A DNA stretch of 64,000 bases, from positions 112,909 through 176,908 of the forward strand of contig NZ_BBYM01000010.1 in assembly GCF_001570405.1 (NCBI RefSeq), read 5' to 3'. Positions 46,246-55,402 of the stretch are shown piece after piece. The notes under the pieces were generated by a model, which was not told the origin of the DNA, ran no database searches, and saw only the letters and a list, made by a program, of their open reading frames with translations. A program made the translations under genes and the position numbers. Position 1 is the first letter of the stretch; every line of letters begins with the position of its first letter. This DNA comes from Microtetraspora niveoalba. Lineage in GTDB: Bacteria; Actinomycetota; Actinomycetes; Streptosporangiales; Streptosporangiaceae.

Positions 46246-47682
46246 TTGTCCGTTTCAAATCTGAGCGACATTCAGAAACGCTCCGTGGACGACCTGTTCC
46301 GGCGGATCGCTCCGGTCGCCGACGAGATCGGCCAGATGTTCGCCGCGCGCGGCCACGAGCTGGCCCTCGTCGGAGGGTCCGTCCGTGACGTCTTCCTCTC
46401 CCGCATCGGGAACGACCTCGACCTGACCACGGACGCCAGGCCCGAGCAGGTGCTGGAGATCGTCAAGGACTGGGCGGACGCCATCTGGACGATCGGCATC
46501 GACTTCGGCACGGTGGGCATCCGCAAAGGCGGCTGGATGCTGGAGATCACCACCTATCGCGACGAGGCGTACGACCGGACCTCGCGCAAGCCCGAGGTGG
46601 CGTACGGCGACACGCTGGAGGGCGACCTGGCCCGGCGGGACTTCGCGGTCAACGCGATGGCGGTGCGGCTGCCCCAGCACGAGTTCGTGGATCCGTACGG
46701 CGGGCTCTCGGACCTGATGGCCAGGGTGCTGCGGACGCCGGGCACGCCGGAGCAGTCCTTCGACGACGACCCGCTGCGGATGCTGCGCGCGGCGCGGTTC
46801 GCCTCCCAACTGGAGTTCACGGTCGATCCGAAGGCCGTCGAGGCCATGACGGCGATGGCCGGACGGATCGAGATCGTCTCGGCCGAGCGGATCCGCGACG
46901 AGCTGGACAAGCTCCTGTGCGGCGCGCACCCGCGCGCGGGCCTGTCGCTTCTCGTGGACACCGGGCTGGCCGCCCACGTCCTGCCCGAGCTGCCCAAGCT
47001 GCGTCTGGAGATCGACGAGCACCACCGGCACAAGGACGTCTACGAGCACACGCTGATCGTCCTGGAGCAGGCGATCGCGCTGGAGGAGGCCGGTCCGGAC
47101 CGCGTGCTGCGCTGGGCCGCGCTGCTCCACGACGTGGGCAAGCCCAAGACCCGCAGGAACGAGTCCGGCGGCCGGGTGTCGTTCCACCACCACGAGGTCG
47201 TCGGCGCCCAGATGGCCAAGAAGCGGCTGTCGGAGCTGCGGTTCCCCAAGGACGTCGTGTCGGACGTGTCCCGGCTCGTGGAGCTGCACCTGCGCTTCCA
47301 CGGGTACGGCACCGGCGAGTGGACCGACAGCGCCGTGCGGCGTTACGTGCGCGACGCCGGGCACCTGCTCGACCGCCTGCACAAGCTCACCAGGGCCGAC
47401 TGCACCACCCGCAACAAGCGCAAGGCGGCCGCCCTGTCGCGGACGTACGACCAGCTCGAGGAGCGCATCGCGCGGCTGGCCGAGGAGGAGGAGCTGGCCA
47501 AGATCCGGCCGGAGCTCGACGGCAACGAGATCCAGGAGATCCTCGGCGTGTCCCCGGGCCCGGTGGTCGGCCGCGCGTACAAGCACATGCTGGAGGTGCG
47601 CATGGACCAGGGTGTGATCGGCAAGGAGGCGGCGCGCGAGGAGTTGCTCGCCTGGGCGAGGGCGCAGGACCTCGTGCCCTGA
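46246..47682 (+). CDS. pcnA: CCA tRNA nucleotidyltransferase (class II)
   Basis: 478-aa enzyme adding CCA to tRNA 3' ends, needed here because the tRNA-Ile gene does not encode CCA. The head domain has LALVGGSVRDVFLSRIGNDLDLTTDARP (metal-binding DLD), RRDFAVNAMAVRLP and DDPLRMLRAARFASQL. A C-terminal HD domain follows (AALLHDVGKPKTRR, HHHEVVGA), as in actinobacterial homologues. Start TTG at 46246 (LSVSNLSD); no strong site. Gene symbol is used loosely, since actinobacteria call it pcnA. Confidence 0.95.
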   Translation: MSVSNLSDIQKRSVDDLFRRIAPVADEIGQMFAARGHELALVGGSVRDVFLSRIGNDLDLTTDARPEQVLEIVKDWADAIWTIGIDFGTVGIRKGGWMLEITTYRDEAYDRTSRKPEVAYGDTLEGDLARRDFAVNAMAVRLPQHEFVDPYGGLSDLMARVLRTPGTPEQSFDDDPLRMLRAARFASQLEFTVDPKAVEAMTAMAGRIEIVSAERIRDELDKLLCGAHPRAGLSLLVDTGLAAHVLPELPKLRLEIDEHHRHKDVYEHTLIVLEQAIALEEAGPDRVLRWAALLHDVGKPKTRRNESGGRVSFHHHEVVGAQMAKKRLSELRFPKDVVSDVSRLVELHLRFHGYGTGEWTDSAVRRYVRDAGHLLDRLHKLTRADCTTRNKRKAAALSRTYDQLEERIARLAEEEELAKIRPELDGNEIQEILGVSPGPVVGRAYKHMLEVRMDQGVIGKEAAREELLAWARAQDLVP

Positions 47683-47763
47683 CGTCCTGGAGGGCGCCTG
47701 CGGCCAAGCGGGTTTCCTGGGGTCAGCACGCCTCGTGCCTGACGCCCCGGAGGGCGCCTGCGG
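47675..47763. repeat. Direct repeat between pcnA and the MFS gene
   Basis: GTGCCCTGACGTCCTGGAGGGCGCCTGCGGC (split: CTGACGTCC, GGAGGGCGCCTGCGGC) at about 47675 recurs as CTGACGCCCCGGAGGGCGCCTGCGGC at about 47735. The first copy covers the pcnA stop. GGCGCC dyads could act as terminators for the two facing genes. Confidence 0.75.
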
Positions 47764-47768
47764 CAGCC

Positions 47769-49070
47769 TCAGGCGCTCTTCGACGTCTCGACGGGGGCGG
47801 TGCGGGCCGAGGGGACGAGCAGGCGGTATCCGAACGCCCCCAGCACGTACGCGCCGGCGATGACGCACAGAGCGGCGTAGGACCGGCCGTTCGGCGGGAG
47901 GATCGTCGCCGCGATCACCGCGCCGAGCACGGTCGAGCCGTTGAAGAGCATGTCGTAGATCGAGAACACCCGGCCGAGATAGACGTCGTCGATGTCCCGC
48001 TGCACGACCGTGTCGGCGCAGATCTTGACGCTCTGGCCGCCCACGCCGAGCATGAACCCGGCGACCAGGAACCCCCACTGCTGGAACGGCAGGCAGAGCA
48101 CCAGCTCCAGCACTCCGCAGCCCGCCAGCATGGCCGGCACCCAGTTCTCGATGCCGAACCGCTCGGCCCCCCACGGCGTGATCAGCGCGGCGACGAAGAA
48201 CCCCGCACCCGAGGTCGCCACCACGAGCGTGATGCCCTTGAGCGCCACTTCGGCGTCCGTCGTGAAGTAGTACCGGTACAGCATGACCACCAGCGCGATG
48301 GACATGCCGTACAGCAGGCGGTGGGTGGCCATGGCGCCGAGCGCGGCCGCCGCCGGGCGGCGCGAGAGGATGTGCCGCGTGCCGTTCGCGAGCCCCACGA
48401 GGACGTCCCGGATCACCTCGCTCGCCCGCGGCCGGTCCGGGTCGTACGGCGGGCCGAGCAGCTCGCGCGGCATCGTGCGCGCGATCAGCGCGCTGAAGCC
48501 GAAGGCCAGGCCCGAGACGGCGAGCAGGACGACGGTGCCGCCGGTGTGCGGGCCGAGCCCGAAGCGGAGCAGCAGCCCGATGCCCGCGCCGACGAAGGTC
48601 AGTACGGTGCCCGAGGTGGGGGTGACCGAGTTGGCGATCATGAGTCGCTCGGCCGGTACGACGTGGGGGAGCGACGCCCCGAGTGCGGCGAGGAAGAAGC
48701 GGTTGACGCCGAGCACGGCGAGCGCCGCGGTGTAGAAGACCGCTTCCGAGGCGCCGCCTGCCAGCAGGGCCGCGGTCAGGAGCAGCAGCGTGCCCCGGAC
48801 GACGGGCGCGACGACCAGGATCTGCCGGCGTGACCACCGGTCGATGAACACCCCGACGAACGGCCCGAGCAGGCTGTACGGCAGGAACAGCACGGCCATG
48901 CCCGCGGCGATCTCCGCCGCGGTGGCCTGCTTCTCCGGGCTGAAGAAGGCGAAGCCGGCGACGGCGGCCTGGAAGATCCCGTCGGAGAACTGCGACACCA
49001 GGCGGGTTCCGAAGAGCCGCCTGAAGTCCCGCCCCCGCAGGACAACGCGCAGATCTGAGACGTAGGACAC
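47769..49070 (-). CDS. MFS transporter (433 aa)
   Basis: Major facilitator protein of the MFS_3/enterobactin-exporter-like type with about twelve hydrophobic helices. The loop 2-3 motif FVGVFIDRWSRRQILV is present near residue 75. Helices at the N-terminus include DGIFQAAVAGFAFF. Substrate unknown; possible drug or siderophore export (inference from family only). GTG start at 49070. It converges on pcnA and is divergent from idi. Confidence 0.92.
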   Translation of the reverse strand: MSYVSDLRVVLRGRDFRRLFGTRLVSQFSDGIFQAAVAGFAFFSPEKQATAAEIAAGMAVLFLPYSLLGPFVGVFIDRWSRRQILVVAPVVRGTLLLLTAALLAGGASEAVFYTAALAVLGVNRFFLAALGASLPHVVPAERLMIANSVTPTSGTVLTFVGAGIGLLLRFGLGPHTGGTVVLLAVSGLAFGFSALIARTMPRELLGPPYDPDRPRASEVIRDVLVGLANGTRHILSRRPAAAALGAMATHRLLYGMSIALVVMLYRYYFTTDAEVALKGITLVVATSGAGFFVAALITPWGAERFGIENWVPAMLAGCGVLELVLCLPFQQWGFLVAGFMLGVGGQSVKICADTVVQRDIDDVYLGRVFSIYDMLFNGSTVLGAVIAATILPPNGRSYAALCVIAGAYVLGAFGYRLLVPSARTAPVETSKSA

Positions 49071-49238
49071 GCGGGACAGCCTACGTGGGGCGGCCGGACC
49101 GGCGTATCCGGATCATCCCTGAACCATCCCTGAAAACATTCATCACTAATTTCCCTTTTGTCGGGAAATCGGGTCATGTGGGAAGGGGGCTCGTGGAGCG
49201 ATAACGGCTGTTCGCGAGGTTTCCGCGGGCGGACACCG

Positions 49239-49254
49239 TAACCTCGGTCGTGTG
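49239..49254 (+). promoter_or_regulatory. Candidate leaderless promoter of idi
   Basis: TAACCT (49239-49244) lies seven bases before the idi GTG and there is no ribosome site. If this is the -10 box, the mRNA would begin at the start codon. The -35 is not clear. Confidence 0.35.
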
Positions 49255-49833
49255 ACCAATGACGAACATGTCGTGCTGGTCGACGGCGAGGGAAACCCCG
49301 TGGGCACGGCGCCGAAGGCAGAGGTGCACGGCACCGACACGCCGCTGCACATGGCGTTCTCCAGCTACGTCTTCGACCACGAGGGACGGCTGCTGCTCTC
49401 CCAGAGGGCCGGGCACAAGCAGACCTGGCCGGCGCAGTGGACGAACAGTTGCTGCGGGCATCCGCTGCCGGGCGAGGCGCTTCCCGACGCGGTGATCAGG
49501 CGGCTGAGGTACGAACTCGGGCTCGTCGTCGAGAGCGTCGATCTCCTGCTGCCCCGGTTCGCGTACCGGGCGGTCATGGACAACGGGACGGTCGAGAACG
49601 AGCTGTGCCCCGTCTACCGGGTGGTCGTCTCGGAGGAGCCGGCACCCAACGCCGACGAGGTCGACGCGGTGCGGTGGATGCCGTGGAAGCAGTTCGCCGA
49701 CACGGTGCTCAGCGGCGAGCTGGACATCTCGCCCTGGGCGCGGGAGCAGGTGCCGCAGCTCGTGGCGCTGGGCCCCGACCCGCTGGCGTGGCCCGCCGGC
49801 GACCCGGCCGCGCTGCCCGCCGCCGTGCGGTGA
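49252..49833 (+). CDS. idi: Isopentenyl-diphosphate delta-isomerase, type I
   Basis: 193-aa NUDIX-fold enzyme interconverting IPP and DMAPP for isoprenoids such as menaquinone and undecaprenol. Active-site Cys in [12 protein letters not shown] (about residue 66) and Glu in [11 protein letters not shown] (about 116); [21 protein letters not shown] gives the metal-binding His. Start GTG at 49252 without a Shine-Dalgarno site. The C-terminal Ala/Pro-rich tail (about 175-193) is not conserved. Confidence 0.97.
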   Translation: MTNDEHVVLVDGEGNPVGTAPKAEVHGTDTPLHMAFSSYVFDHEGRLLLSQRAGHKQTWPAQWTNSCCGHPLPGEALPDAVIRRLRYELGLVVESVDLLLPRFAYRAVMDNGTVENELCPVYRVVVSEEPAPNADEVDAVRWMPWKQFADTVLSGELDISPWAREQVPQLVALGPDPLAWPAGDPAALPAAVR

Positions 49834-49868
49834 GCTCTCGGCGGGACTCTCTGCGGAACACGGAAAAC

Positions 49869-49894
49869 GCCCCGGCTCTCCGAAGAGCCGGGGC
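49869..49894. terminator. Bidirectional terminator between idi and ino1
   Basis: GCCCCGGCTCT and AGAGCCGGGGC form a perfect 11-bp stem with a CCGA tetraloop. It lies between the facing ends of idi and ino1. Confidence 0.92.
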
Positions 49895-49923
49895 GCCCGG
49901 TACGGCTGGTCGACGGCGCCGGG

Positions 49924-51003
49924 TCAGCGGTCGGCCTCGCCGCGGATGAACCGCTCGACGGCCTCGCGGGCGTCGTCGTCGGAGTACTGCTCCGGCGGCG
50001 ACTTCATGAAGTAGGACGACGGCGACAGCAGCGGGCCGCCGATGCCCCGGTCCAGCGCGATCTTGGCGGCGCGGACCGCGTCGATGATGATGCCCGCGGA
50101 GTTCGGAGAGTCCCAGACCTCCAGCTTGTACTCCAGGTTGAGCGGGGTGTCGCCGAAGGAGCGGCCCTCCAGGCGCACGTAGGCCCACTTGCGGTCGTCG
50201 AGCCACGGCACGTGGTCGGACGGGCCGATGTGGACGTCGGCCTTGGACATCTCGTGCGGGATCTGCGAGGTGACCGACTGGGTCTTGGAGATCTTCTTGG
50301 ACTGGAGCCGCTTGCGCTCCAGCATGTTCATGAAGTCCATGTTGCCGCCGAAGTTGAGCTGGTACGTGCGCAGCAGCTCGACCCCGCGGTCCTCGAACAG
50401 CTTGGCCATCACGCGGTGGGTGATGGTGGCGCCCACCTGGGACTTGATGTCGTCGCCGACGATCGGCACGCCCGCCTCGGTGAACTTGGCCGCCCACTCG
50501 GGGTCGGAGGCGATGAAGACCGGCAGCGCGTTCACGAACGCCACCTTGGCGTCGATGGCGCACTGGGCGTAGAACCGGTCGGCCTCCTCGGAGCCGACGG
50601 GCAGGTAGGAGACCAGGACGTCGACCTTCGCGTCCTTGAGGGCCTGCACGACGTCGACCGGCCGCTCGTCGGACTCCTCGATGATCTCGCGGTAGTACTC
50701 GCCGAGACCGTCGAAGGTGTGCCCGCGCTGCACGGTGACGCCGAGGGGCGGCACGTCGCAGATCTTGATGGTGTTGTTCTCGGAGGCCACGATCGCCTCC
50801 GACAGGTCCCGGCCGACCTTCTTGGCGTCCACGTCGAAAGCGGCCACGAACTCGACGTCGCCGACGTGATAGTCGCCGAACTTCACGTGCATCAGGCCCG
50901 GCACTCGGCTGGCCGGGTCGGCGTCCTTGTAGTAGTGGACACCCTGCACCAGCGACGCGGCACAGTTCCCCACACCCACGATGGCTACGCGTACCGAACC
51001 CAT
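49924..51003 (-). CDS. ino1: Inositol-3-phosphate synthase
   Basis: 359-aa NAD-dependent enzyme converting glucose 6-phosphate to inositol 3-phosphate, the first step toward phosphatidylinositol, PIMs and mycothiol. NAD motif [17 protein letters not shown]; catalytic region [25 protein letters not shown] and [28 protein letters not shown] (split: [23 protein letters not shown]). The ATG at 51003 follows AAAGGAG. The gene lies 13 bases after the PadR gene, so one operon is likely. Confidence 0.97.
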   Translation of the reverse strand: MGSVRVAIVGVGNCAASLVQGVHYYKDADPASRVPGLMHVKFGDYHVGDVEFVAAFDVDAKKVGRDLSEAIVASENNTIKICDVPPLGVTVQRGHTFDGLGEYYREIIEESDERPVDVVQALKDAKVDVLVSYLPVGSEEADRFYAQCAIDAKVAFVNALPVFIASDPEWAAKFTEAGVPIVGDDIKSQVGATITHRVMAKLFEDRGVELLRTYQLNFGGNMDFMNMLERKRLQSKKISKTQSVTSQIPHEMSKADVHIGPSDHVPWLDDRKWAYVRLEGRSFGDTPLNLEYKLEVWDSPNSAGIIIDAVRAAKIALDRGIGGPLLSPSSYFMKSPPEQYSDDDAREAVERFIRGEADR

Positions 51004-51016
51004 CGCACTCGCTCCT

Positions 51017-51652
51017 TTACTCATCTGCCTCGGGCATATCCGCCCTCTTGGTTCCGTCCTGTACGGCATGCGGTCGTTCTGTCGTGCTCGGGTCCTCACG
51101 GGCCGTGGTGCCGCGCCGTTCGGAGTCGATCAGCTCGTTCAGCCACCTGACCTCGCGCTCGACCGATTCGAGCCCGTGGCGCTGGAGCTCCAGCGTGTAG
51201 CTGTCGAGCCGCTCCCTCGTCCGGGCGAGAGCCGTACGGACGCTGTCCAGGCGCTCTTCCAGCCGGCTGCGGCGGCCTTCCAGGATGCGCAGGCGCACCT
51301 CCGCCTCGGTGTGGCGGAAGAAGGCGAAGCGGATGCCGAAGCTCTCGTCCTCCCAGGAGGAGGGGCCCGACTGGGTGAGCAGCTCGTGCAGCCGTTCCTT
51401 GCCCTCGGCGGTCAGCTTGTACACGATCTTCGACCTGCGGCCGATGACGGTGTCCGCCGGCGGCTCCTCTTCGGTGATCAGACCGTCGTTGAGCAGGGCC
51501 CTGAGACAGGGGTACAGCGAGCCGTACGAGAACGCGCGGAACATCCCGAGCAGGGTGTTGAGCCGTTTCCGCAGCTCGTACCCATGCAGGGGGGTTTCGT
51601 GTAGCGAGCCAAGGACGGCGAGCTCCAGCATTCCACCACGCGGGCCGGTCAC
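51017..51652 (-). CDS. PadR-family transcriptional regulator (211 aa)
   Basis: Winged-helix repressor: [44 protein letters not shown] and [18 protein letters not shown] form the PadR domain. A long helical C-terminal part (about 110-180, [24 protein letters not shown]) serves in dimerisation. An Rv0047c-like position next to ino1 is conserved. GTG at 51652 with AAGGAGG. A perfect inverted repeat 26 bases upstream is a likely binding site, so it probably regulates itself and ino1. Confidence 0.94.
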   Translation of the reverse strand: MTGPRGGMLELAVLGSLHETPLHGYELRKRLNTLLGMFRAFSYGSLYPCLRALLNDGLITEEEPPADTVIGRRSKIVYKLTAEGKERLHELLTQSGPSSWEDESFGIRFAFFRHTEAEVRLRILEGRRSRLEERLDSVRTALARTRERLDSYTLELQRHGLESVEREVRWLNELIDSERRGTTAREDPSTTERPHAVQDGTKRADMPEADE

Positions 51653-51677
51653 CGGAACACCTCCTTGTATCTCGCAG

Positions 51678-51696
51678 ATGTATCGAACCGATACAT
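51678..51696. promoter_or_regulatory. Candidate PadR operator
   Basis: ATGTATCG-AAC-CGATACAT is a perfect 8-bp inverted repeat with a 3-base centre, containing the ATGT...ACAT ends typical of PadR sites. It lies 26-44 bases upstream of the PadR start. Confidence 0.8.
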
Positions 51697-51915
51697 CCGC
51701 AGGATACGTCCGCCTGGCATACCGTGCAACGTGTCAACGGCGGGGCACGATCCGGTAAAGAGCCGTAATCTGTGTCACATGCGGTCAGACTGGACGTCCT
51801 GGTCTCCTGGACGCGCCAAGCGGACGGCGTACTCGCCGGTCCGCGATGCCCGCATGGAATCGCGCGCTTCCCCAACCTGCGGGCGGTACCCCGTTCCTTC
51901 ACCCTTTGTCGCCGA

Positions 51916-51931
51916 TGTGAGCAAGATCACG
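51916..51931. promoter_or_regulatory. CRP-like operator
   Basis: TGTGAGCAAGATCACG fits TGTGA-N6-TCACA with one mismatch. It lies about 290 bases upstream of the penicillin-binding protein start, so any effect would be on a distant or unmapped promoter. Confidence 0.45.
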
Positions 51932-52119
51932 CCAAATGTCGGTGATCACGGCGAACAATCGGGCGGCCAGGGTAAAAGCCGCGCCATTCCCTCCCGCGAC
52001 TCCCCGGGAATGAGGAGAACTTCCCGTCCATGTGGTTCGGGTCTGCCATGGTTGGGGCTGGAACCACAGGCACGCCGCGACCGTCGTCGATACGGGCGGC
52101 GATCCTCAGGTTCGGGGTG

Positions 52120-52142
52120 GTCTCCTCAGTTCGTGAGGAGAC
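52120..52142 (+). promoter_or_regulatory. Perfect inverted repeat in the PBP leader
   Basis: GTCTCCTCA pairs exactly with TGAGGAGAC around GTTCG, 60 bases before the GTG. It could be an RNA hairpin or a protein operator; there is no T run. Confidence 0.55.
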
Positions 52143-52202
52143 GAGCCGCCCGCCCGCCGGCCCGACGTCGGCGACTTTCCCCTGATGACTGAACGAGGAC
52201 GC

Positions 52203-55103
52203 GTGACCAACAGCAACTATGGACCGGAGCCGACCGGCCGTCCCGAGGGTCCCTCGGGCTCCGGTGGATCAGCCCGCCCTGGGCGCCGCCGTCGCGCGGA
52301 CGCCGCGCCCGGTGATCAGTACGGCCGTGCCCCCCAGGGCCCACCAGGCGGACGTCCGGGCGCCCCGCGTCGCAGCGAGGCGGCCTTCGAGGACACACAG
52401 GGCATGCCGCCCGTCCAGCCGCCGCGCCCGGGACCGGATCCGCGTAGGAACGGTCCCGGCGGGCCCGGCGGGCAGGACCAGCGCACCCAGCGCCTGCCCC
52501 GCCCGGACGGCCTCGGCGGACGTGGACGGCCGGACGGCCCCGGTGGTCCGGGGGGGCCGGGGGGACCGCAGCGCGGCGGCAGGCCGGGCGGCGACCGGAC
52601 ACAGGTCATGGGCGCGCCTTCGGGCGAGCCGCGCCGCCGCGCCGACGGCGAGGAGACCCAGGCGATGCCCCCGGACGGCCGGCGCCGCCGGGGCGGTCGC
52701 GGCCCCGAAGGCCCGGGAGGGCGCGGACCCGGCGGGCGGGGCCCGCGGGACCCGCGCGACTTCGACGACGACGATGACGACGGGAAGCCGCGGCGCACCG
52801 GCTGGAAGCGGTTCATCCCCAGCTGGAAGATCCTCGTGGCCGGGTTCACCATCCTGGTGGCCGGCGTCTTCGGCATGATCGCCGTCGCGTACGCGAACAC
52901 TCCGGTGCCGACCGGGAAGCAGGCGGACGCCACGGCCGAGGGCAGCGTGTTCTACTACCGCGACGGCAAGACGGCCATCGGCCGCATCGGCCAGTCGCGA
53001 GTGAACATCGATGACATCAAGAAGATCCCCATGCACGTGCAGGACGCGGTGATCGCCGCGGAGAACCGCAGCTTCCGCGAGGACTCCGGCATCTCCTTCA
53101 GCGGCCTGATGCGGTCGGTCTACATGACCGTCACCGGCGAGCAGGTCCAGGGCGCCTCGACGATCACCCAGCAGATGGCCAGGAACTACTACGACGGCCT
53201 GAGCAGGGAGGTCAGCGCGCAGCGCAAGATCAAGGAGATCTTCGTCGCGATCAAGCTCAACAAGGAGAAGTCCAAGGACGAGATCCTCCTGCAGTACCTC
53301 AACACGGTCCCCTTCGGCCGGGGCGCCAACGGGATCGAGGCGGCGGCCCGGGCCTTCTTCAAGAAGCACGTCTGGGAGCTGGACGAGGGCCAGGCCGCCT
53401 ACCTCGCCGGCCGCATCCAGAGCCCCAGCCGGTTCGACGTGGAGGAGAAGAAGAAGAACTTCGCCCTCACGCGGGAGCGCTTCGCGTACGCCATCGACGG
53501 CATGGCCAAGCTCGACCCGGCCAAGTACGGCGGGCTCCCGGCGAAGTACGGCGTGCAGGTCGTCGACGGTCTGCCGAAGCTCGTCGACACCAAGAAGTTC
53601 CCCAAGCTCGCGAAGGACGACGACAAGAACGTCTACGGCGGGCTCAAGGGCTACATGATCGTCCAGGCCATGGAGGAGCTGAAGGATCGCGGCATCTCGC
53701 CGGACATGGTCCGCAGCAACGGCTACAAGATCATCACCACCTTCGACAAGCGGCTGATGCTCGCGGCCAAGAAGACCGTGAAGGACGTCACCAAGGCCAA
53801 CGGCATGTCGAAGGAGTACCACGCCGGGCTCGCCGCGGTAGACCCGCGCAACGGCCGGGTGCTCGCCTTCTACGGCGGCGACGACTACGTGACCGACAAC
53901 TGGAACGAGGCGTTCGACTCCAGGAAGCAGGCCGCCTCCGCCTTCAAGCCGTACGTGCTGGCCGCCTGGCTGGACGCGGGCTACAGCCTCGGCAGCCTCG
54001 TGCCCGGCAACGTCACCAAGCCGGAGAAGCTGCCCGGCACGACGCCGATCAAGAACAGCCACAACGTGGGCCAGGCCATCGACCTGATCAAGGCCACCGC
54101 GCAGTCGGTCAACACCGCCTTCGCCTCCATGGGGTACACGCTGGACGAGAAGAGCGGCACGATCGGCCAGCTCGCCGCGGTGAAGCAGATCGCCATCGAC
54201 GCCGGTCTCAGCAAGTACTGGATGGACAAGGACGTCGAGGACCACAAGTACCTGTTCACCATCGGCAGCGCCCTGGTGACCCCGGTCGAGCAGGCCGCCG
54301 GGTACTCGATCTTCGCCAACGCCGGAAAGCACGTGGACTACCACGTGGTCAAGGAGGTCAAGCAGGGCAACCTCGTCGTCATGCCCGAGCAGGCGACGGT
54401 CAAGCAGGTGATCAGCGCCGAGGCGGCGGCGGACGCCACCGTGGCGATGGAGGAGGTGCTCAAGTCCGGTACGGCCAGAGGCAAGGGCATCGGCCGTCCC
54501 GCCGCGGGCAAGACCGGCACGAACAACGACGAGAAGGAAGCCTGGTTCGTCGGCTACACCCCGCAGCTCGTCACCGCGGTCGGGATGTACCGCGAGCAGT
54601 GCTACACCAAGAGCGGGAAGCTCGTCCCGCTCAAGGGGCTGACCTGCCCCCTGGGCAAGGAGCCCAAGTACGGCGAGAACAACCCGTACTCCACCGCCAA
54701 GGAGGTCTCGCTCGGCTTCGAGGGAGCCGGTCCGCCCACCAGCATCTGGCGCGCGTTCATGCTCGAGGCGATGAAGGACGAGAAGGCCGAGCAGTTCCCG
54801 GCCAAGTCCGGGATGGGCCAGCCGGAGAACATCGTGCCGAGCCCGTCGCCGAGCCCGTCGGCCACCCCCGAGGGCGAGGAGTTCCCGCCGGACGGCGGGT
54901 TCCCACCGGACGACACGACCGACTGCGACCCCATGGACCTCTCCTGCAACGGCACGGGCGACCTGGACCCGGGCGGCGACAGCGGCGGTGAGGAGGACCC
55001 GTGGGGCGACGGCGGCGACGGCTTCGGCCAGGGCCCGGCCGTGGCCCCGGCGCCCTCGCCCGGGCCGTCCGGCAGGAGGACCACGTCGAGCACCGGCATG
55101 TAG
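52203..55103 (+). CDS. Class A penicillin-binding protein (glycosyltransferase-transpeptidase)
   Basis: About 966-aa bifunctional peptidoglycan synthase (PonA-like). Residues 1-200 are Gly/Pro/Arg-rich cytoplasmic sequence, then one helix (ILVAGFTILVAGVFGMIAV). GT51 domain: VIAAENRSFREDSGI (catalytic Glu), GASTITQQMARN, RKIKEIFVAIKLN. Transpeptidase: SxxK as SAFK in QAASAFKPYVLA, SxN as SVN in AQSVNTAFAS, KTG in AAGKTGTNND. An acidic Pro/Ser-rich tail ends it. GTG 52203 is chosen for GAGGA just upstream; ATG 52185 is possible. The ino1-padR-ponA-GT87-rpsF order is conserved among actinobacteria. Confidence 0.96.
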   Translation: MTNSNYGPEPTGRPEGPSGSGGSARPGRRRRADAAPGDQYGRAPQGPPGGRPGAPRRSEAAFEDTQGMPPVQPPRPGPDPRRNGPGGPGGQDQRTQRLPRPDGLGGRGRPDGPGGPGGPGGPQRGGRPGGDRTQVMGAPSGEPRRRADGEETQAMPPDGRRRRGGRGPEGPGGRGPGGRGPRDPRDFDDDDDDGKPRRTGWKRFIPSWKILVAGFTILVAGVFGMIAVAYANTPVPTGKQADATAEGSVFYYRDGKTAIGRIGQSRVNIDDIKKIPMHVQDAVIAAENRSFREDSGISFSGLMRSVYMTVTGEQVQGASTITQQMARNYYDGLSREVSAQRKIKEIFVAIKLNKEKSKDEILLQYLNTVPFGRGANGIEAAARAFFKKHVWELDEGQAAYLAGRIQSPSRFDVEEKKKNFALTRERFAYAIDGMAKLDPAKYGGLPAKYGVQVVDGLPKLVDTKKFPKLAKDDDKNVYGGLKGYMIVQAMEELKDRGISPDMVRSNGYKIITTFDKRLMLAAKKTVKDVTKANGMSKEYHAGLAAVDPRNGRVLAFYGGDDYVTDNWNEAFDSRKQAASAFKPYVLAAWLDAGYSLGSLVPGNVTKPEKLPGTTPIKNSHNVGQAIDLIKATAQSVNTAFASMGYTLDEKSGTIGQLAAVKQIAIDAGLSKYWMDKDVEDHKYLFTIGSALVTPVEQAAGYSIFANAGKHVDYHVVKEVKQGNLVVMPEQATVKQVISAEAAADATVAMEEVLKSGTARGKGIGRPAAGKTGTNNDEKEAWFVGYTPQLVTAVGMYREQCYTKSGKLVPLKGLTCPLGKEPKYGENNPYSTAKEVSLGFEGAGPPTSIWRAFMLEAMKDEKAEQFPAKSGMGQPENIVPSPSPSPSATPEGEEFPPDGGFPPDDTTDCDPMDLSCNGTGDLDPGGDSGGEEDPWGDGGDGFGQGPAVAPAPSPGPSGRRTTSSTGM

Positions 55104-55111
55104 TGCCCGCG

Positions 55112-55142
55112 AGCCCCCGCGCGTCCCGCACGCGCGGGGGCT
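55112..55142 (+). terminator. Terminator after the penicillin-binding protein
   Basis: AGCCCCCGCGCGT pairs perfectly with ACGCGCGGGGGCT around five bases, nine bases after the stop, followed by TCGCCTTTTCC. Confidence 0.9.
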
Positions 55143-55170
55143 TCGCCTTTTCCGGAAACGGAGAAACCGC

Positions 55171-55395
55171 ATGAAAGATTCAGCGAGAACCGCCGTGAAT
55201 TCGCCGCGGCGAACGCGGAGAACGCCGGGAACGCGAGGAACCCCGCGTACGAGAGGCGCCGGGCGAACACGGAGAAAAGCCGTCGCGCCGTTCTTGGCTT
55301 ATTGTGCGTACGGCGCCGCTGCTGAAAAGCTGATCGACGATCGGCGGGCCCGCCCGTACGCCTCCGCACACCGTTTCCCGAAAAGTGATCGATAG
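55171..55395 (+). CDS. Possible small Arg-rich protein (74 aa)
   Basis: An ATG with a good GGAG site seven bases upstream opens a 74-codon frame starting MKDSARTAVNSPRR and rich in RT and RG pairs, ending AHRFPKSDR. It ends seven bases before the next gene. The composition is unlike neighbouring proteins and base 3 GC is lower than usual for this genome, so it may be an untranslated leader. No family recognised. Confidence 0.35.
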   Translation: MKDSARTAVNSPRRTRRTPGTRGTPRTRGAGRTRRKAVAPFLAYCAYGAAAEKLIDDRRARPYASAHRFPKSDR

Positions 55396-55402
55396 GCGCG
55401 TG

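Larger units (their letters stand above)
51697..52202. other. Intergenic region upstream of the penicillin-binding protein
   Basis: No gene. It holds a CRP-like palindrome TGTGA-N6-TCACG (51916-51931), a second GTGATCAC palindrome at about 51942, and a perfect 9-bp inverted repeat GTCTCCTCA-N5-TGAGGAGAC (52120-52142) in the presumed leader. The promoter itself is not obvious. Confidence 0.6.

Noticed and set aside
52269-55172. 967-aa open frame on the minus strand
   Set aside because: Antisense to the penicillin-binding protein; no domain recognised.
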